A stretch of 64,000 nt of DNA from DASXTW01 sp046726275 (GTDB taxonomy: Bacteria; Actinomycetota; UBA4738). The position numbers and the translations under genes are program-made. The notes beneath the pieces are model-generated. The model was not told the DNA's origin and searched no databases. It saw only the letters and a list, made by a program, of their open reading frames with translations. How positions within the stretch are numbered: the stretch's first letter is position 1; every line of letters begins with the position of its first letter. The stretch spans positions 1 to 64,000 of the forward strand of contig JBKPAF010000011.1 in assembly GCA_046726275.1 (NCBI GenBank). Reading direction: 5' to 3'. Below are positions 9,664 through 17,594 of the stretch, piece after piece.

Positions 9664-9677
9664 GCCGGAGAAGCGTA

Positions 9678-11030
9678 CTACCGCAGCGAGTCGACAGAAG
9701 GGACCGGAAGTGGCTCCAGGCGGAGACGGAGACGGGCCCCCCCGCCCTCGGCCGGTTCAGCCAGGACCGTGCCCCCATGGTGCTCTGCCACCTGGCGGAC
9801 GATGGCGAGGCCGAGGCCCGACCCGGGCAGACCGCGGGCGGCCGGCGCGCGATAGAACCTGTCGAAGACGAACGGGAGGTCGGCCTCGTCGATCCCGGGA
9901 CCGTGGTCGCGAACGGTCACCTCACCGTCGCGCACCGTCACCTCCACCTCTCCGTTCGGTGGACTCCACTTGGCCGCGTTGTCGAGCAGGTTCCCCACGG
10001 CCCGCTCCAGGCGACCGGGGACGCCTCGGACCATGGAGGGCTCGAGCTGGACCGAGAACCGGACCCCGGGCGAATACCTGCTGGCTCGATCCACCGCTCG
10101 TTGGACCACGTCGTCCAGGCGGACCTGTTCGGCCTCGAGGATGGGCTCGTGGCCCCTGGCCAGCTCCATCAGGTCACTGATCAGGATGGAGAGCTCCTCG
10201 AGCTGGGCCACGACGTCACTCAGGAGCGCGGACCTCTCGCCCTCGCTCATGTTGGTAGCCCGGGCCAGAACCTCGATGTTCGTTCGGATGCTGGTGAGCG
10301 GGGTGCGAAGCTCGTGCGAGGCGTCGGCCACGAGCTGGCGCTGGGTGGTCAACGAGCGGTCCAGGGCGGCCAGCATCCGATTGAACCGGTCGGCCAGGCG
10401 CGACAGCTCGTCGGATCCTTTCACCTCGATGCGCTCTGTCAGATCGGTGGTGGAGGTGACGTGCTCCGCCGCGTCAGTCAGGCGCCGGACCGGCGAGACG
10501 GCCGCTCGGGCCACCACCGCTCCCATCGCCGTGGCGACCGCGACCCCGGCCAGGGCGACTGCCAGAAGGATCAGACCCAGGCGATGGAGGCTCCTGTCCA
10601 CCTCATCCAGAGGTCTCGCCAACTGCACCGCGAGCCCGGGTTGAAGCCTGGCCGTCAGGATGCGCACGTGCGTGCCCGACACGACGGCATCCTGGAAGAA
10701 GGTCGGGATCCGTCCGGCTGCTACCGACGTCACCTGGTCGTCGATCGGGAGCGCCAGGGTCGAACCCTCCTCGCGGAAGACCCTTCCCTCGTCGCTCACG
10801 ATCTGAGCGAATCCTCCTGCGCCCCCCAGGGGTACGTCGGGGAAGTCGATCCGCACTCCGACCTGCGGGATGATCTTGTAGGACACCGCCCCCAGCCGCA
10901 CCCGCAGTGCGTCGTCGACCTGAGCCCTGAGCTGTCCTCGAGCAACCACAAAGATGACCGCGGAGGCGAGGACCACGGCAACGGCAACCGCCGCCGTCGA
11001 GACCAGCGTGAGCCTGGCGCGGAACGTCAT
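9678..11030 (-). CDS. Sensor histidine kinase (MprB-like)
   Basis: 450 residues. Membrane segment at about 10-30, an extracytoplasmic domain of about 120 residues, second segment near 150-175, then HAMP. The phospho-acceptor box is [19 protein letters not shown], the N box [11 protein letters not shown], and the G boxes [18 protein letters not shown] and [18 protein letters not shown]. The layout is that of mycobacterial MprB, a cell-envelope stress sensor, but the signal here is unknown. Its ATG overlaps the response-regulator stop by four bases, which marks it as the cognate kinase. Confidence 0.93.
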   Translation of the reverse strand: MTFRARLTLVSTAAVAVAVVLASAVIFVVARGQLRAQVDDALRVRLGAVSYKIIPQVGVRIDFPDVPLGGAGGFAQIVSDEGRVFREEGSTLALPIDDQVTSVAAGRIPTFFQDAVVSGTHVRILTARLQPGLAVQLARPLDEVDRSLHRLGLILLAVALAGVAVATAMGAVVARAAVSPVRRLTDAAEHVTSTTDLTERIEVKGSDELSRLADRFNRMLAALDRSLTTQRQLVADASHELRTPLTSIRTNIEVLARATNMSEGERSALLSDVVAQLEELSILISDLMELARGHEPILEAEQVRLDDVVQRAVDRASRYSPGVRFSVQLEPSMVRGVPGRLERAVGNLLDNAAKWSPPNGEVEVTVRDGEVTVRDHGPGIDEADLPFVFDRFYRAPAARGLPGSGLGLAIVRQVAEHHGGTVLAEPAEGGGARLRLRLEPLPVPSVDSLR

Positions 11031-11713
11031 GGCTCTCGAAGCACGTAGCCGACGCCGCGGATCGTGTGGATCAACCGCGGCTCTCCTCCGGACTCCGTCT
11101 TTCGCCGCAGGTACCCGATGTAGACCTCGAGCGAATTCGAGGTCGGACCGAAGTCATATCCCCAGACGCGGTCGAAGATGAACTCCCGGGAGAGGACCCG
11201 GTTCGGGTGCAGCATGAACTGCTCGAGAAGGAGGAATTCCGTCCTCGTGAGCTCGATATGACGGTCTCCTCTCCTTGCCTCGTGTCGGGCCGGGTCCAGC
11301 ACCAGGTCGCCAACCTCGAGCTGTCCGTCCCTGTGCTCCTCCGCAGCCGTTCGGCGAAGCAGGGCCCTGACCCTGGCCAGCAGCTCCGCCAGGGCGAACG
11401 GCTTCACCAGGTAATCGTCCGCTCCGGCATCGAGGCCCTCCACCCGGTCCTCCACGGCGTCGCGAGCCGTCAGCATCAGGACGGGCGTGCGGTTCCCGAT
11501 ACGCCTGAGCAGCCGGCATACCTCCAGCCCGTCGATCCCTGGCATCAGGATGTCGAGCACGATGAGATCGGGCGAGATCTGTCCGAGCCGGTCGAGCGCC
11601 TCGTGCCCATCGGACGCCAGGTCCACCTGGTATCCCTCGACCGCCAGGGCGCGCTTCAGCGCGTCCCGCACGGCGGGCTCATCGTCGACCACGAGGATGT
11701 GCGATTCGTTCAG
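11027..11713 (-). CDS. OmpR-family response regulator (MprA-like)
   Basis: Receiver domain (phospho-Asp in [11 protein letters not shown], Lys in [13 protein letters not shown]) plus a winged-helix DNA-binding domain ([38 protein letters not shown]). The first GTG at 11692 would begin inside the first beta strand, after HIL of HILVVDDEP. The strand needs at least the codons back to about 11707, and the only plausible upstream start is CTG 11713 (or CTG 11725), neither with a strong ribosome site. The start is therefore tentative. It lies 63 bases downstream of cysO and overlaps the kinase gene. Confidence 0.9.
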   Translation of the reverse strand: MNESHILVVDDEPAVRDALKRALAVEGYQVDLASDGHEALDRLGQISPDLIVLDILMPGIDGLEVCRLLRRIGNRTPVLMLTARDAVEDRVEGLDAGADDYLVKPFALAELLARVRALLRRTAAEEHRDGQLEVGDLVLDPARHEARRGDRHIELTRTEFLLLEQFMLHPNRVLSREFIFDRVWGYDFGPTSNSLEVYIGYLRRKTESGGEPRLIHTIRGVGYVLREP

Positions 11714-11776
11714 CTCAACAGACAGTTTCTCGCGTTGGGCTGAAAAGAAGCTGAAGTCGACGGCCGGATCGGGCGG

Positions 11777-12058
11777 CTACGTGGTCCCGCCGGCGACGGC
11801 TGGAAGGATCGAGACGGTGTCACCCTCCCTCACCGCGGTCTCCAGAGCCCCGAGGTACCGAACGTCCTCGTCGTTCACGTAGAGGTTCACGAACCTGTGG
11901 ATGCCGCCCTCCTCGGTCACGATCTTTTGCTTGAACCCGGGGTAACGGGCGTCCAGGTCGTCCAGGAGGTCGCGGAGGGTCGAGCCGCTCCCCTCCACCA
12001 CGGGCTCACCGCCCACCTGGTTTCGCATGATCGTCGGCACCTTCACTCTCACGGGCAC
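11777..12058 (-). CDS. cysO: CysO-like ubiquitin-fold sulfur carrier ending in GGTT
   Basis: 93 residues from GTG 12058, which has GGAGG nine bases upstream and follows the moeB stop by four bases. The sequence resembles M. tuberculosis CysO: VPTIMRNQVGG at the start, GIHRFVNLYVNDEDVRYLG in the middle and ILPAVAGG near the end. CysO carries sulfur as a C-terminal thiocarboxylate for CysM. Here the GlyGly is followed by ThrThr and then TAG, so the reactive glycine is not exposed in the primary product. Maturation by the adjacent JAMM protease is an inference based on the QbsD/QbsE precedent. Confidence 0.9.
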   Translation of the reverse strand: MPVRVKVPTIMRNQVGGEPVVEGSGSTLRDLLDDLDARYPGFKQKIVTEEGGIHRFVNLYVNDEDVRYLGALETAVREGDTVSILPAVAGGTT

Positions 12059-12062
12059 GGAT

Positions 12063-12932
12063 TCACGCCTCCACGGACGTCTTGGCACCGTGCTCGGCCT
12101 CGGGCGGCGTCTCGCCGGGAGCGAGCCCGCAGAAGAGGTCGTAGTCGATGAGCTCTGTGACGGTCGGTTGCTTGCCGCAGACGGGGCAATCTGGATCCCA
12201 CCGCAACTTCACGGTAGTGAACTCCATCTCCAGGGCGTCGAACAGGAGCAGCCGGCCGACGAGGGGTTCGCCCACGCCGGTGGCCAGCTTGATGGCCTCG
12301 ACCGCCTGGATCGACCCGACGATGCCCGGCAGGACCCCGAACACCCCACCCTCGGCACATGAGGGGACGGTCCCGGGCGGGGGCGGCTCGGGGAACAGGC
12401 ACCGGTAGCAGGGGGTCTCAGGGCCCGGAAGGAAGACGCTCGCTTGCCCGTCGAACTGATAGATCGATCCATAGACCAGCGGCTTGCCGAGCATCTGGGT
12501 CGCGTCGTTCACCAGGTACCGGACGGGGAAGTTGTCCGAACCGTCCACCACGATGTCGTACTGCCCGAGGATGTCGAACGCATTGTCGGAGCTCAGGACG
12601 ACGTTGTGCCTGATCACGTTCACGTCGGGATTGATGCCGTTGATACGGTCCGCCGCCGAGTCCACTTTCGGACGACCCACGTCGTCGGTGTCGTGCAGGA
12701 GCTGTCGTTGGAGATTGGTGAGGTCGACCCGGTCGAAATCGGCGATGCCGAGCGTCCCCACGCCGGCCGCGGCGAGATACATCGCGACGGGCGAGCCCAG
12801 GCCGCCCGCCCCCACGCACAGCACCTTGGCGTCAAGCAGCTTGCGCTGGCCGGCCGCGCCGATCTTCGGCAGGATGATGTGTCGGGAATACCGAAGGACC
12901 TGCTCCTCGCTGAACGCGGGGAAGCCGCTCAT
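12063..12932 (-). CDS. moeB: MoeB/ThiF-type sulfur-carrier activating enzyme, no rhodanese domain
   Basis: Adenylates the C-terminus of a MoaD/ThiS/CysO-type carrier. 289 residues. ATP-binding GAGGLGSPVAMYLAAAG, then FDRVDLTNLQRQLLH with the family Arg and Gln. CYRCLFPEPPPP and a C-terminal CPVCGK form the zinc site. The putative catalytic Cys is in VPSCAEGGVFGV. M. tuberculosis MoeZ has an extra C-terminal rhodanese domain that supplies sulfur; this protein stops before it, so a separate sulfur donor is needed. Its ATG overlaps the mec stop, and cysO follows by four bases, so CysO is the obvious client. Confidence 0.92.
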   Translation of the reverse strand: MSGFPAFSEEQVLRYSRHIILPKIGAAGQRKLLDAKVLCVGAGGLGSPVAMYLAAAGVGTLGIADFDRVDLTNLQRQLLHDTDDVGRPKVDSAADRINGINPDVNVIRHNVVLSSDNAFDILGQYDIVVDGSDNFPVRYLVNDATQMLGKPLVYGSIYQFDGQASVFLPGPETPCYRCLFPEPPPPGTVPSCAEGGVFGVLPGIVGSIQAVEAIKLATGVGEPLVGRLLLFDALEMEFTTVKLRWDPDCPVCGKQPTVTELIDYDLFCGLAPGETPPEAEHGAKTSVEA

Positions 12933-13357
12933 GTGATCTTCACTTCCTTCTCCGTGACCCGGTCTGCGTCCTCGATCCAGAAGGCCCTCACGGATGGCTC
13001 CGGATCTTTCAGCGAAACGATGATGTAGTGGGCGTTGCCGTACACCCGCATCCCGGTCTCCGGGTCGGGCCAGAAGGCCTGCCTCCGATCCGTTTTCGAC
13101 GGAAAGGCCTCCGTGTGCGTATGTGAGTGGAAGACGCCCACGACCTCCCAGTTCCTCTCGTCGATGTCACTCTCGGCCCGAAGCTGCTCCTTGCCGTCGA
13201 GGCGATACGTCAGATGGCTCCGGTCCTCGTTGGGGATCGGATAGAACCGCTCCACCCGGCCATCCCGTCCTGCGAGGAGACCGCAGGCCTCGTTCGGCAG
13301 ACCCTGACGCGCCTGGGCGATCATGGCGTCGCGGATCTCCGTCGGTATCTCGATCAC
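12929..13357 (-). CDS. mec: JAMM metalloprotease Mec (CysO-cysteine hydrolase)
   Basis: JAB1/MPN+ zinc peptidase, 142 residues from GTG 13357 (GGAG eight bases upstream). The complete JAMM motif is visible: Glu in NEACGLLAG, then HSHTHTEAFPSKTD, matching HxH, seven residues, Ser, two residues, Asp. In M. tuberculosis, Mec releases cysteine from the CysO-Cys adduct. In Pseudomonas the related QbsD trims two residues from the carrier QbsE. Both activities could be needed here because CysO ends in GGTT. First gene of the mec-moeB-cysO run; reading back to 13420 adds an unconserved extension. Confidence 0.9.
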   Translation of the reverse strand: MIEIPTEIRDAMIAQARQGLPNEACGLLAGRDGRVERFYPIPNEDRSHLTYRLDGKEQLRAESDIDERNWEVVGVFHSHTHTEAFPSKTDRRQAFWPDPETGMRVYGNAHYIIVSLKDPEPSVRAFWIEDADRVTEKEVKIT

Positions 13358-13470
13358 CCCGTTCGCTCCGTTCGATCTTTGAGTCGGTGCTTGACGCGAG
13401 GGTTGTACTGGCCCGGGCACGGGTACGGCATTTTCCTACTGCATCGATTGAATTTACCAGCACCAAACGG

Positions 13471-13490
13471 GTGGGGGTTTTTCCCTCCAC
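13471..13490 (-). terminator. Possible stem-loop downstream of selD
   Basis: GTGGGGG, a five-T loop and CCCTCCAC form a hairpin about 45 bases past the selD stop. One position is G-U on one strand and A-C on the other, and there is no clean T-run, so it is a weak terminator candidate between selD and mec. Confidence 0.25.
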
Positions 13491-13533
13491 ACGAGAGCTC
13501 ACGCCCGGCATGGCCCGCGGCCCGACACTCGCT

Positions 13534-14601
13534 TTAAACGGTCACCCTCCCTCGAACCTTGACTCGCCCTGGATCGCCGTGTTGCACGACCCCGACCTCA
13601 TCCCCGGCGATCCCCCGGCTCTCGAGCGCGGCCCGAAGGGCAGGTGCGCGGTCTTCGGCGATCGCAATGAGGAGTCCTCCAGATGTCTGAGCGTCCGCCA
13701 GAACGAGCTGTTCGGGCACGGTGAGCTCGCCCCAATCCACGTGGGGATCGACGAAGTCATGGTTGGACTGGGTACCCGACGGAACCACCCCGCGCCGGGC
13801 GAGATGCAGGGTGCCGGGCAGGAGCGATGGACCCCCCGCATCGATCGTGGCCGAAGCGCCGGACGCGGACAACGCTATGTGGAGGTGCCCGAGGAGGCCG
13901 AACCCCGTGACGTCGGTGGCGGAGGAGGCCCCAGCTTCGACCATGGCTTCGGCGGCGCCGGCGTTCAACGTGGTCATCGTGTGCACGGCCAGGGACAGCT
14001 GCTCGGCACTGGCTTCCCCCCGCTTGACGGCCGTAGTGATGATCCCCAGCCCGAGGGGCTTGGTCAGATACAGCCGGTCACCCGGGCTCATCGTCGAGTT
14101 TCTGACCACCGCCTCCCGCTCCACCAACCCCGTAACGGCCATGCCATACTTCGGCTCGGGGTCGTGGATGGAGTGGCCTCCGAGCACGAGCACCCCCGCC
14201 TCCCTCGCCACGGCTGCCCCACCTTCCAGCACCCTCGCCAGGAGATCGAGCGACAACTCCTTGACGGGCCATGCGACCAGGTTGAGCGCGGTCAGCGGCC
14301 TGCCCCCCATGGCGTACACGTCCGAGAAGGCGTTGGCGGCGGCGATCCGGCCCCAATCGAACGGGTCGTCCACGATCGGCGTGAAGAAGTCGACCGTTTG
14401 CACGATCACCTGGCCTCCGGGCAGGGCGTAGACGGCCGCGTCGTCTCCCGTGGCCGGGGAGACGATCACGTCGGATGGATAGTCGGTTGGGGTCAGGCGG
14501 CCCAGGACCTGGGCCAGGTCGCTCGGGGCGAGCTTGCACGCTCAACCAGCGCCGTGGCTGAACCTGGTGAGCCGAACCTCCTCCCGCATCGTCTCGGCCA
14601 T
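13534..14601 (-). CDS. selD: Selenide, water dikinase SelD containing selenocysteine (in-frame UGA)
   Basis: Makes selenophosphate from selenide and ATP. Gene callers would start at 14469, but the frame continues upstream to ATG 14601 through one TGA at 14544-14542. The reading is MAETMREEVRLTRFSHGAG-Sec-ACKLAPSDL. The UGA falls exactly where SelD proteins have the catalytic Cys or Sec (HGAG[C/U]xCK), with the catalytic Lys three residues later. Further motifs: ATGDDAAVY, NAFSDVYAMGG. Total 355 residues, the full family length. GGAGG is inside the coding part; the gene follows the CPBP protease by 16 bases. Sec insertion is inferred but strongly supported. Confidence 0.95.
14499..14515 (-). 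promoter_or_regulatory. Candidate bacterial SECIS hairpin in selD mRNA
   Basis: GGCCCAG, loop GUC, CUGGGCC: a perfect 7-bp stem whose loop region reads AGGUCCU, close to the AGGUCU apical loop recognised by SelB in E. coli fdhF. It begins about 30 bases after the UGA, somewhat farther than in E. coli. A second 5-bp hairpin (GCTCG, CCC, CGAGC) lies nearer, at about 12-24 bases. Either could serve as the SelB site. Confidence 0.55.
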
Positions 14602-14617
14602 GCACCCGAGGATACGC

Positions 14618-15400
14618 TCACGTCAGGCACACGCCGAAGTAGCAGTGCCCTCGAAGCACGATGTAGGCCAGCCCGGCCAACGTGTCCACAAGGAGGTGAG
14701 CGGTCACCAATGGCCAGGTCCGGCGCCATCGGAGGAAGACGAGGCCGAAGGCCAAGCCGAGGAGCAGATTGCCGGCGAATCCACCCCACCCCTGGTACAG
14801 GTGGTAGCTCCCTCGAAGCAGGGCGCTGCCCAGGAGCGCCGCGGGGGCGACCCATCCGATCTGCTCGAGGCGGGTGATGAGGTACCCGACGACGACCACT
14901 TCCTCCAGAAGGGCGTTCTGTAAGGCTCCGAGGACCAGGACCGGAACGGTCCACCAGTGGCCGAGCGGCGGCACCGGCACCACGAACCGGTTGATGTCCA
15001 GCGCGACCGCCACCACGTACAGCCCGAGCCCGGCCCCTGCCACGCCGAGGCCCAGAAGGGCACCCCAGCCGAGGTCCGCGATGGCTCGGACCGGTCCCAG
15101 CCCGAAGGTCTCCAGCCGCTCTCCGCTCCGCCGAACCAGATGCACCACCAGGGCCACCGGCGCCAGGCTGAACACGATGGAGGCGAGCTGGGTCTCGAGC
15201 GGCACCTCCGCGAAGACCCTCACCGTCACCGTCCGCCGGACCGGGGCCGAGAGGAGGTTGATCACCGCGAACACGGCGCTGGCCAACAGCGACAACGACA
15301 GGACGATCAGGACCTCTTCGGTCAGAACCCTGCGAACCGCAGGCGTCTGGAATCGCGACGCGGGCACCGTATGCCCGGGCGCGTCACGGGATGCGGTCAC
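14618..15400 (-). CDS. CPBP-family intramembrane metalloprotease
   Basis: 260 residues with about seven hydrophobic segments. The three motifs of the CAAX-processing/bacteriocin-immunity family are present: ALLEEVVVVGYL (double Glu), RGSYHLYQGWGGF (His) and VTAHLLVDTLAG (His/Asp). It is probably a membrane protease; a client cannot be named. It sits 13 bases after the methyltransferase stop and 16 before selD, so the three genes likely form one transcript, with no obvious functional tie to selenium. Confidence 0.88.
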   Translation of the reverse strand: MTASRDAPGHTVPASRFQTPAVRRVLTEEVLIVLSLSLLASAVFAVINLLSAPVRRTVTVRVFAEVPLETQLASIVFSLAPVALVVHLVRRSGERLETFGLGPVRAIADLGWGALLGLGVAGAGLGLYVVAVALDINRFVVPVPPLGHWWTVPVLVLGALQNALLEEVVVVGYLITRLEQIGWVAPAALLGSALLRGSYHLYQGWGGFAGNLLLGLAFGLVFLRWRRTWPLVTAHLLVDTLAGLAYIVLRGHCYFGVCLT

Positions 15401-15413
15401 CTCAGGAGGTCGC

Positions 15414-16172
15414 TCAGGGGGCGAAGCGGACCGCTTCCTCCGCCGGCGAGGGCGGGGCCGTGCACTCCCAGATCCGGAGCTGCCACAGCACCCGGCTGCC
15501 CTTGCGGATGAGGTTCACCATCCCCGAGTCCATCAGCCGGCGGACCACGGCGGTCTCCGAGATCTTCGCGGGAAGCGGAAGGAGCCGCTCCCGAAGCTGA
15601 CGCATGCGGCCCTCCCCGAAGATCTTGCGCGCGGCCCGAAGGACCGCTCCCTCGTCCTGGATGGACCCGGTGGGAAGGTACAGACGGCCGCCCGGTCGCA
15701 GGTGCGTCCGGGAAGCCTCGAGCATGGCCACGGGCACCTCCGCCCCGGTGGGACCTCCACTGAAGCCTCCTGGAAACCAGTCGGAGACGGCCGCGATGTC
15801 GTCCGGGACGCCCGACACGTCCCCGATCACGACGTCGGCTTGGATTCCCTCCAGCGGCTCGAACAGGCTGCCTTCTCGAAGGTCGACGGAGCGGTCCAGC
15901 CCGAGCATCGCGGCGTTCCGACGGGCGAAGCGGATGGCTTGGGGGTTGGCGTCGGTCCCGTACACGCGGCCCGCTCCCAACCGGGCGGCCACGAAGGAGA
16001 GCACCCCCGAGCCGCACCCGACGTCGATGACGGTGTCGCCCTCGTTCACGACGAGGCCTTCGGCCACTTCCTTGCTGGTGAAGGTCGGGGCGAAGACGCT
16101 CGGCCCCAGAAGGATCGTGAAGGGTCCTCCCCGACCTTGCCAGGTGTACTCCCACTCCTTGACCGTGCTCAT
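15414..16172 (-). CDS. Class I SAM-dependent methyltransferase
   Basis: 252 residues. Motif I is VIDVGCGSGVLSFVAARLGAG, followed by acidic GTDANPQAIRFARRNAAML. The region matching the NPPY motif of PrmA/HemK-type enzymes reads VIGDVSGVPDD, so the substrate is not a protein-glutamine by this criterion. The C-terminal 60 residues form a winged-helix-like basic part. The N-terminus WEYTWQGRGGPFTILLGPSVFAPT is unusual and I cannot assign a substrate. Confidence 0.8.
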   Translation of the reverse strand: MSTVKEWEYTWQGRGGPFTILLGPSVFAPTFTSKEVAEGLVVNEGDTVIDVGCGSGVLSFVAARLGAGRVYGTDANPQAIRFARRNAAMLGLDRSVDLREGSLFEPLEGIQADVVIGDVSGVPDDIAAVSDWFPGGFSGGPTGAEVPVAMLEASRTHLRPGGRLYLPTGSIQDEGAVLRAARKIFGEGRMRQLRERLLPLPAKISETAVVRRLMDSGMVNLIRKGSRVLWQLRIWECTAPPSPAEEAVRFAP

Positions 16173-16308
16173 CTGGGATGAATGCTACCCCTCTTTGCGA
16201 AAGCAAATCAGTCGAGAAGCCGCGCCGCTGGCCGTTCGGCTCGGATGCGGTGGCCCGTCGGTCGCCTCGGGGGGCCTCCATAATGGTCGCCGAGGAGGTT
16301 CGTCGCCC

Positions 16309-17532
16309 ATGGATGTCGAGATCCGCTCCGTCACCGCCGAGGAGTTCGAGCCCTTCCTGAGGGCCACCGAGCGGGCCTTCGGCCACCAACCGTCTGCCGA
16401 AGAGATCGAGAACGAACGGAAGGTGTTCGAGCCCGAACGGAGCCTCGCCGTGTTCGAGGGCGATCGCGTCGTTGCCACGACCGGAGCGTTCTCGCTCGAG
16501 CTGACGGTCCCGGGCGGCGGGGCCGTGCCGATGGCCGGGGTCACCGAGGTCGGCGTGGTCCCGACCCACCGCCGCCGGGGCCTGCTCACCATGATGATGC
16601 GCCGCCAGCTCGACGATGTGCGCGACCTGGGAGAGCCCCTCGCCGGGTTGTGGGCCTCCGAGGGTGCCATCTATCAGCGATTCGGATACGGGTTCGCCAC
16701 CTACGCGTGCGAGCTCGAGATCGAGCGACAGTGGACCGGATTCGCCAGGCCGTACGAATGGCCGGGCAGCGTGCGTCTGGTCGACAAGGACGAGGCGATG
16801 CGCCTCATGCCGCCGGTCATGGACAGAGTGGTCGGCGCCACTCCGGGGATGTGGAAGCGTTCCCCGGGTTTTTGGGAGCACCACTTCGCCGACCTGGAGC
16901 GGTGGCGGGACGGAGCCAGTCCGCTGTTCTTCGGAGTCTATGAGTCGTCCGAGGGCGCGGAGGGATACGTCGCGTACCGGGTGAAGCACGAATGGCCCGG
17001 GGGAATCCCCAAAGGCACGCTCAAAGTGCGCGAGCTCATGGCCGGTTCCCACGAGGCCGCCGCCGCCCTGTGGCGATCGTGCTTCGACCACGACCTGATC
17101 GGCAAGATCGAGTCCTGGCCCAGGCCGCTGGACGAGCCGCTCCTCCACATGCTGGCCAACCCCCGCGCGCTGGGACTCCGGGTGACCGACGGTCTGTGGC
17201 TGCGCCTGGTCGACGTTCCGAAGGCGTTGGTTTCTCGGATGTACTCGGCGCTAGGGCGGGTGGTATTCGAGGTCCGCGACACGTTCTGTCCATGGAACGA
17301 GAGCCGCTACGAGCTCGATGCCGGGCCCGACGGCTCGTCGTGCGGGCCCACGCGAGACGAGCCGGACCTGGTGGTGGAGGCGGCGGACCTCGGGGCGGCA
17401 TTCCTCGGCGGCACAAGGTTCGGGCATCTCCTGCGAGCCGGAAGAGTCGTCGAGGTGACGACCGGGGCGGTCGGACGCGCCGACGCCATGTTCGGCTGGG
17501 ATCCCCTGCCCTTCTGCTCATCGGTGTTCTGA
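16309..17532 (+). CDS. Eis-like GNAT N-acetyltransferase
   Basis: 407 residues from ATG 16309, preceded by GAGGAGG ten bases upstream. The acetyl-CoA loop is VGVVPTHRRRGLLTMMM. The tandem GNAT plus sterol-carrier-like fold of Eis is indicated by length and by the catalytic Tyr in EGAIYQRFGYG. The chain ends in ...PFCSSVF: Eis enzymes use the C-terminal carboxylate of a terminal Phe as base. In mycobacteria Eis acetylates aminoglycosides and lysines; the natural substrate here is unknown. The long upstream reading to 15604 is antisense to the methyltransferase and rejected. Confidence 0.88.
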   Translation: MDVEIRSVTAEEFEPFLRATERAFGHQPSAEEIENERKVFEPERSLAVFEGDRVVATTGAFSLELTVPGGGAVPMAGVTEVGVVPTHRRRGLLTMMMRRQLDDVRDLGEPLAGLWASEGAIYQRFGYGFATYACELEIERQWTGFARPYEWPGSVRLVDKDEAMRLMPPVMDRVVGATPGMWKRSPGFWEHHFADLERWRDGASPLFFGVYESSEGAEGYVAYRVKHEWPGGIPKGTLKVRELMAGSHEAAAALWRSCFDHDLIGKIESWPRPLDEPLLHMLANPRALGLRVTDGLWLRLVDVPKALVSRMYSALGRVVFEVRDTFCPWNESRYELDAGPDGSSCGPTRDEPDLVVEAADLGAAFLGGTRFGHLLRAGRVVEVTTGAVGRADAMFGWDPLPFCSSVF

Positions 17533-17594
17533 AAGCACCCCGACCCGACCGTCCGTTCCGTGCGGGGGCCTGGGACAGGCGTTACGCTGCGTTT

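Noticed and set aside
13534..14469. Shorter selD start at 14469 or a pseudogene due to an internal stop
   Set aside because: The truncated form would lose the catalytic motif; the UGA is exactly at the known Sec site and the rest of the gene is intact.
15604..16308. N-terminal extension of the Eis-like protein
   Set aside because: Antisense to the methyltransferase gene with no Eis-like content; ATG 16309 has GAGGAGG.
16992..17594. N-terminal extension of the AidB-like protein
   Set aside because: It is a shadow of the Eis-like gene on the same strand in another frame; the motif HEVFNQP starts just after ATG 17595.
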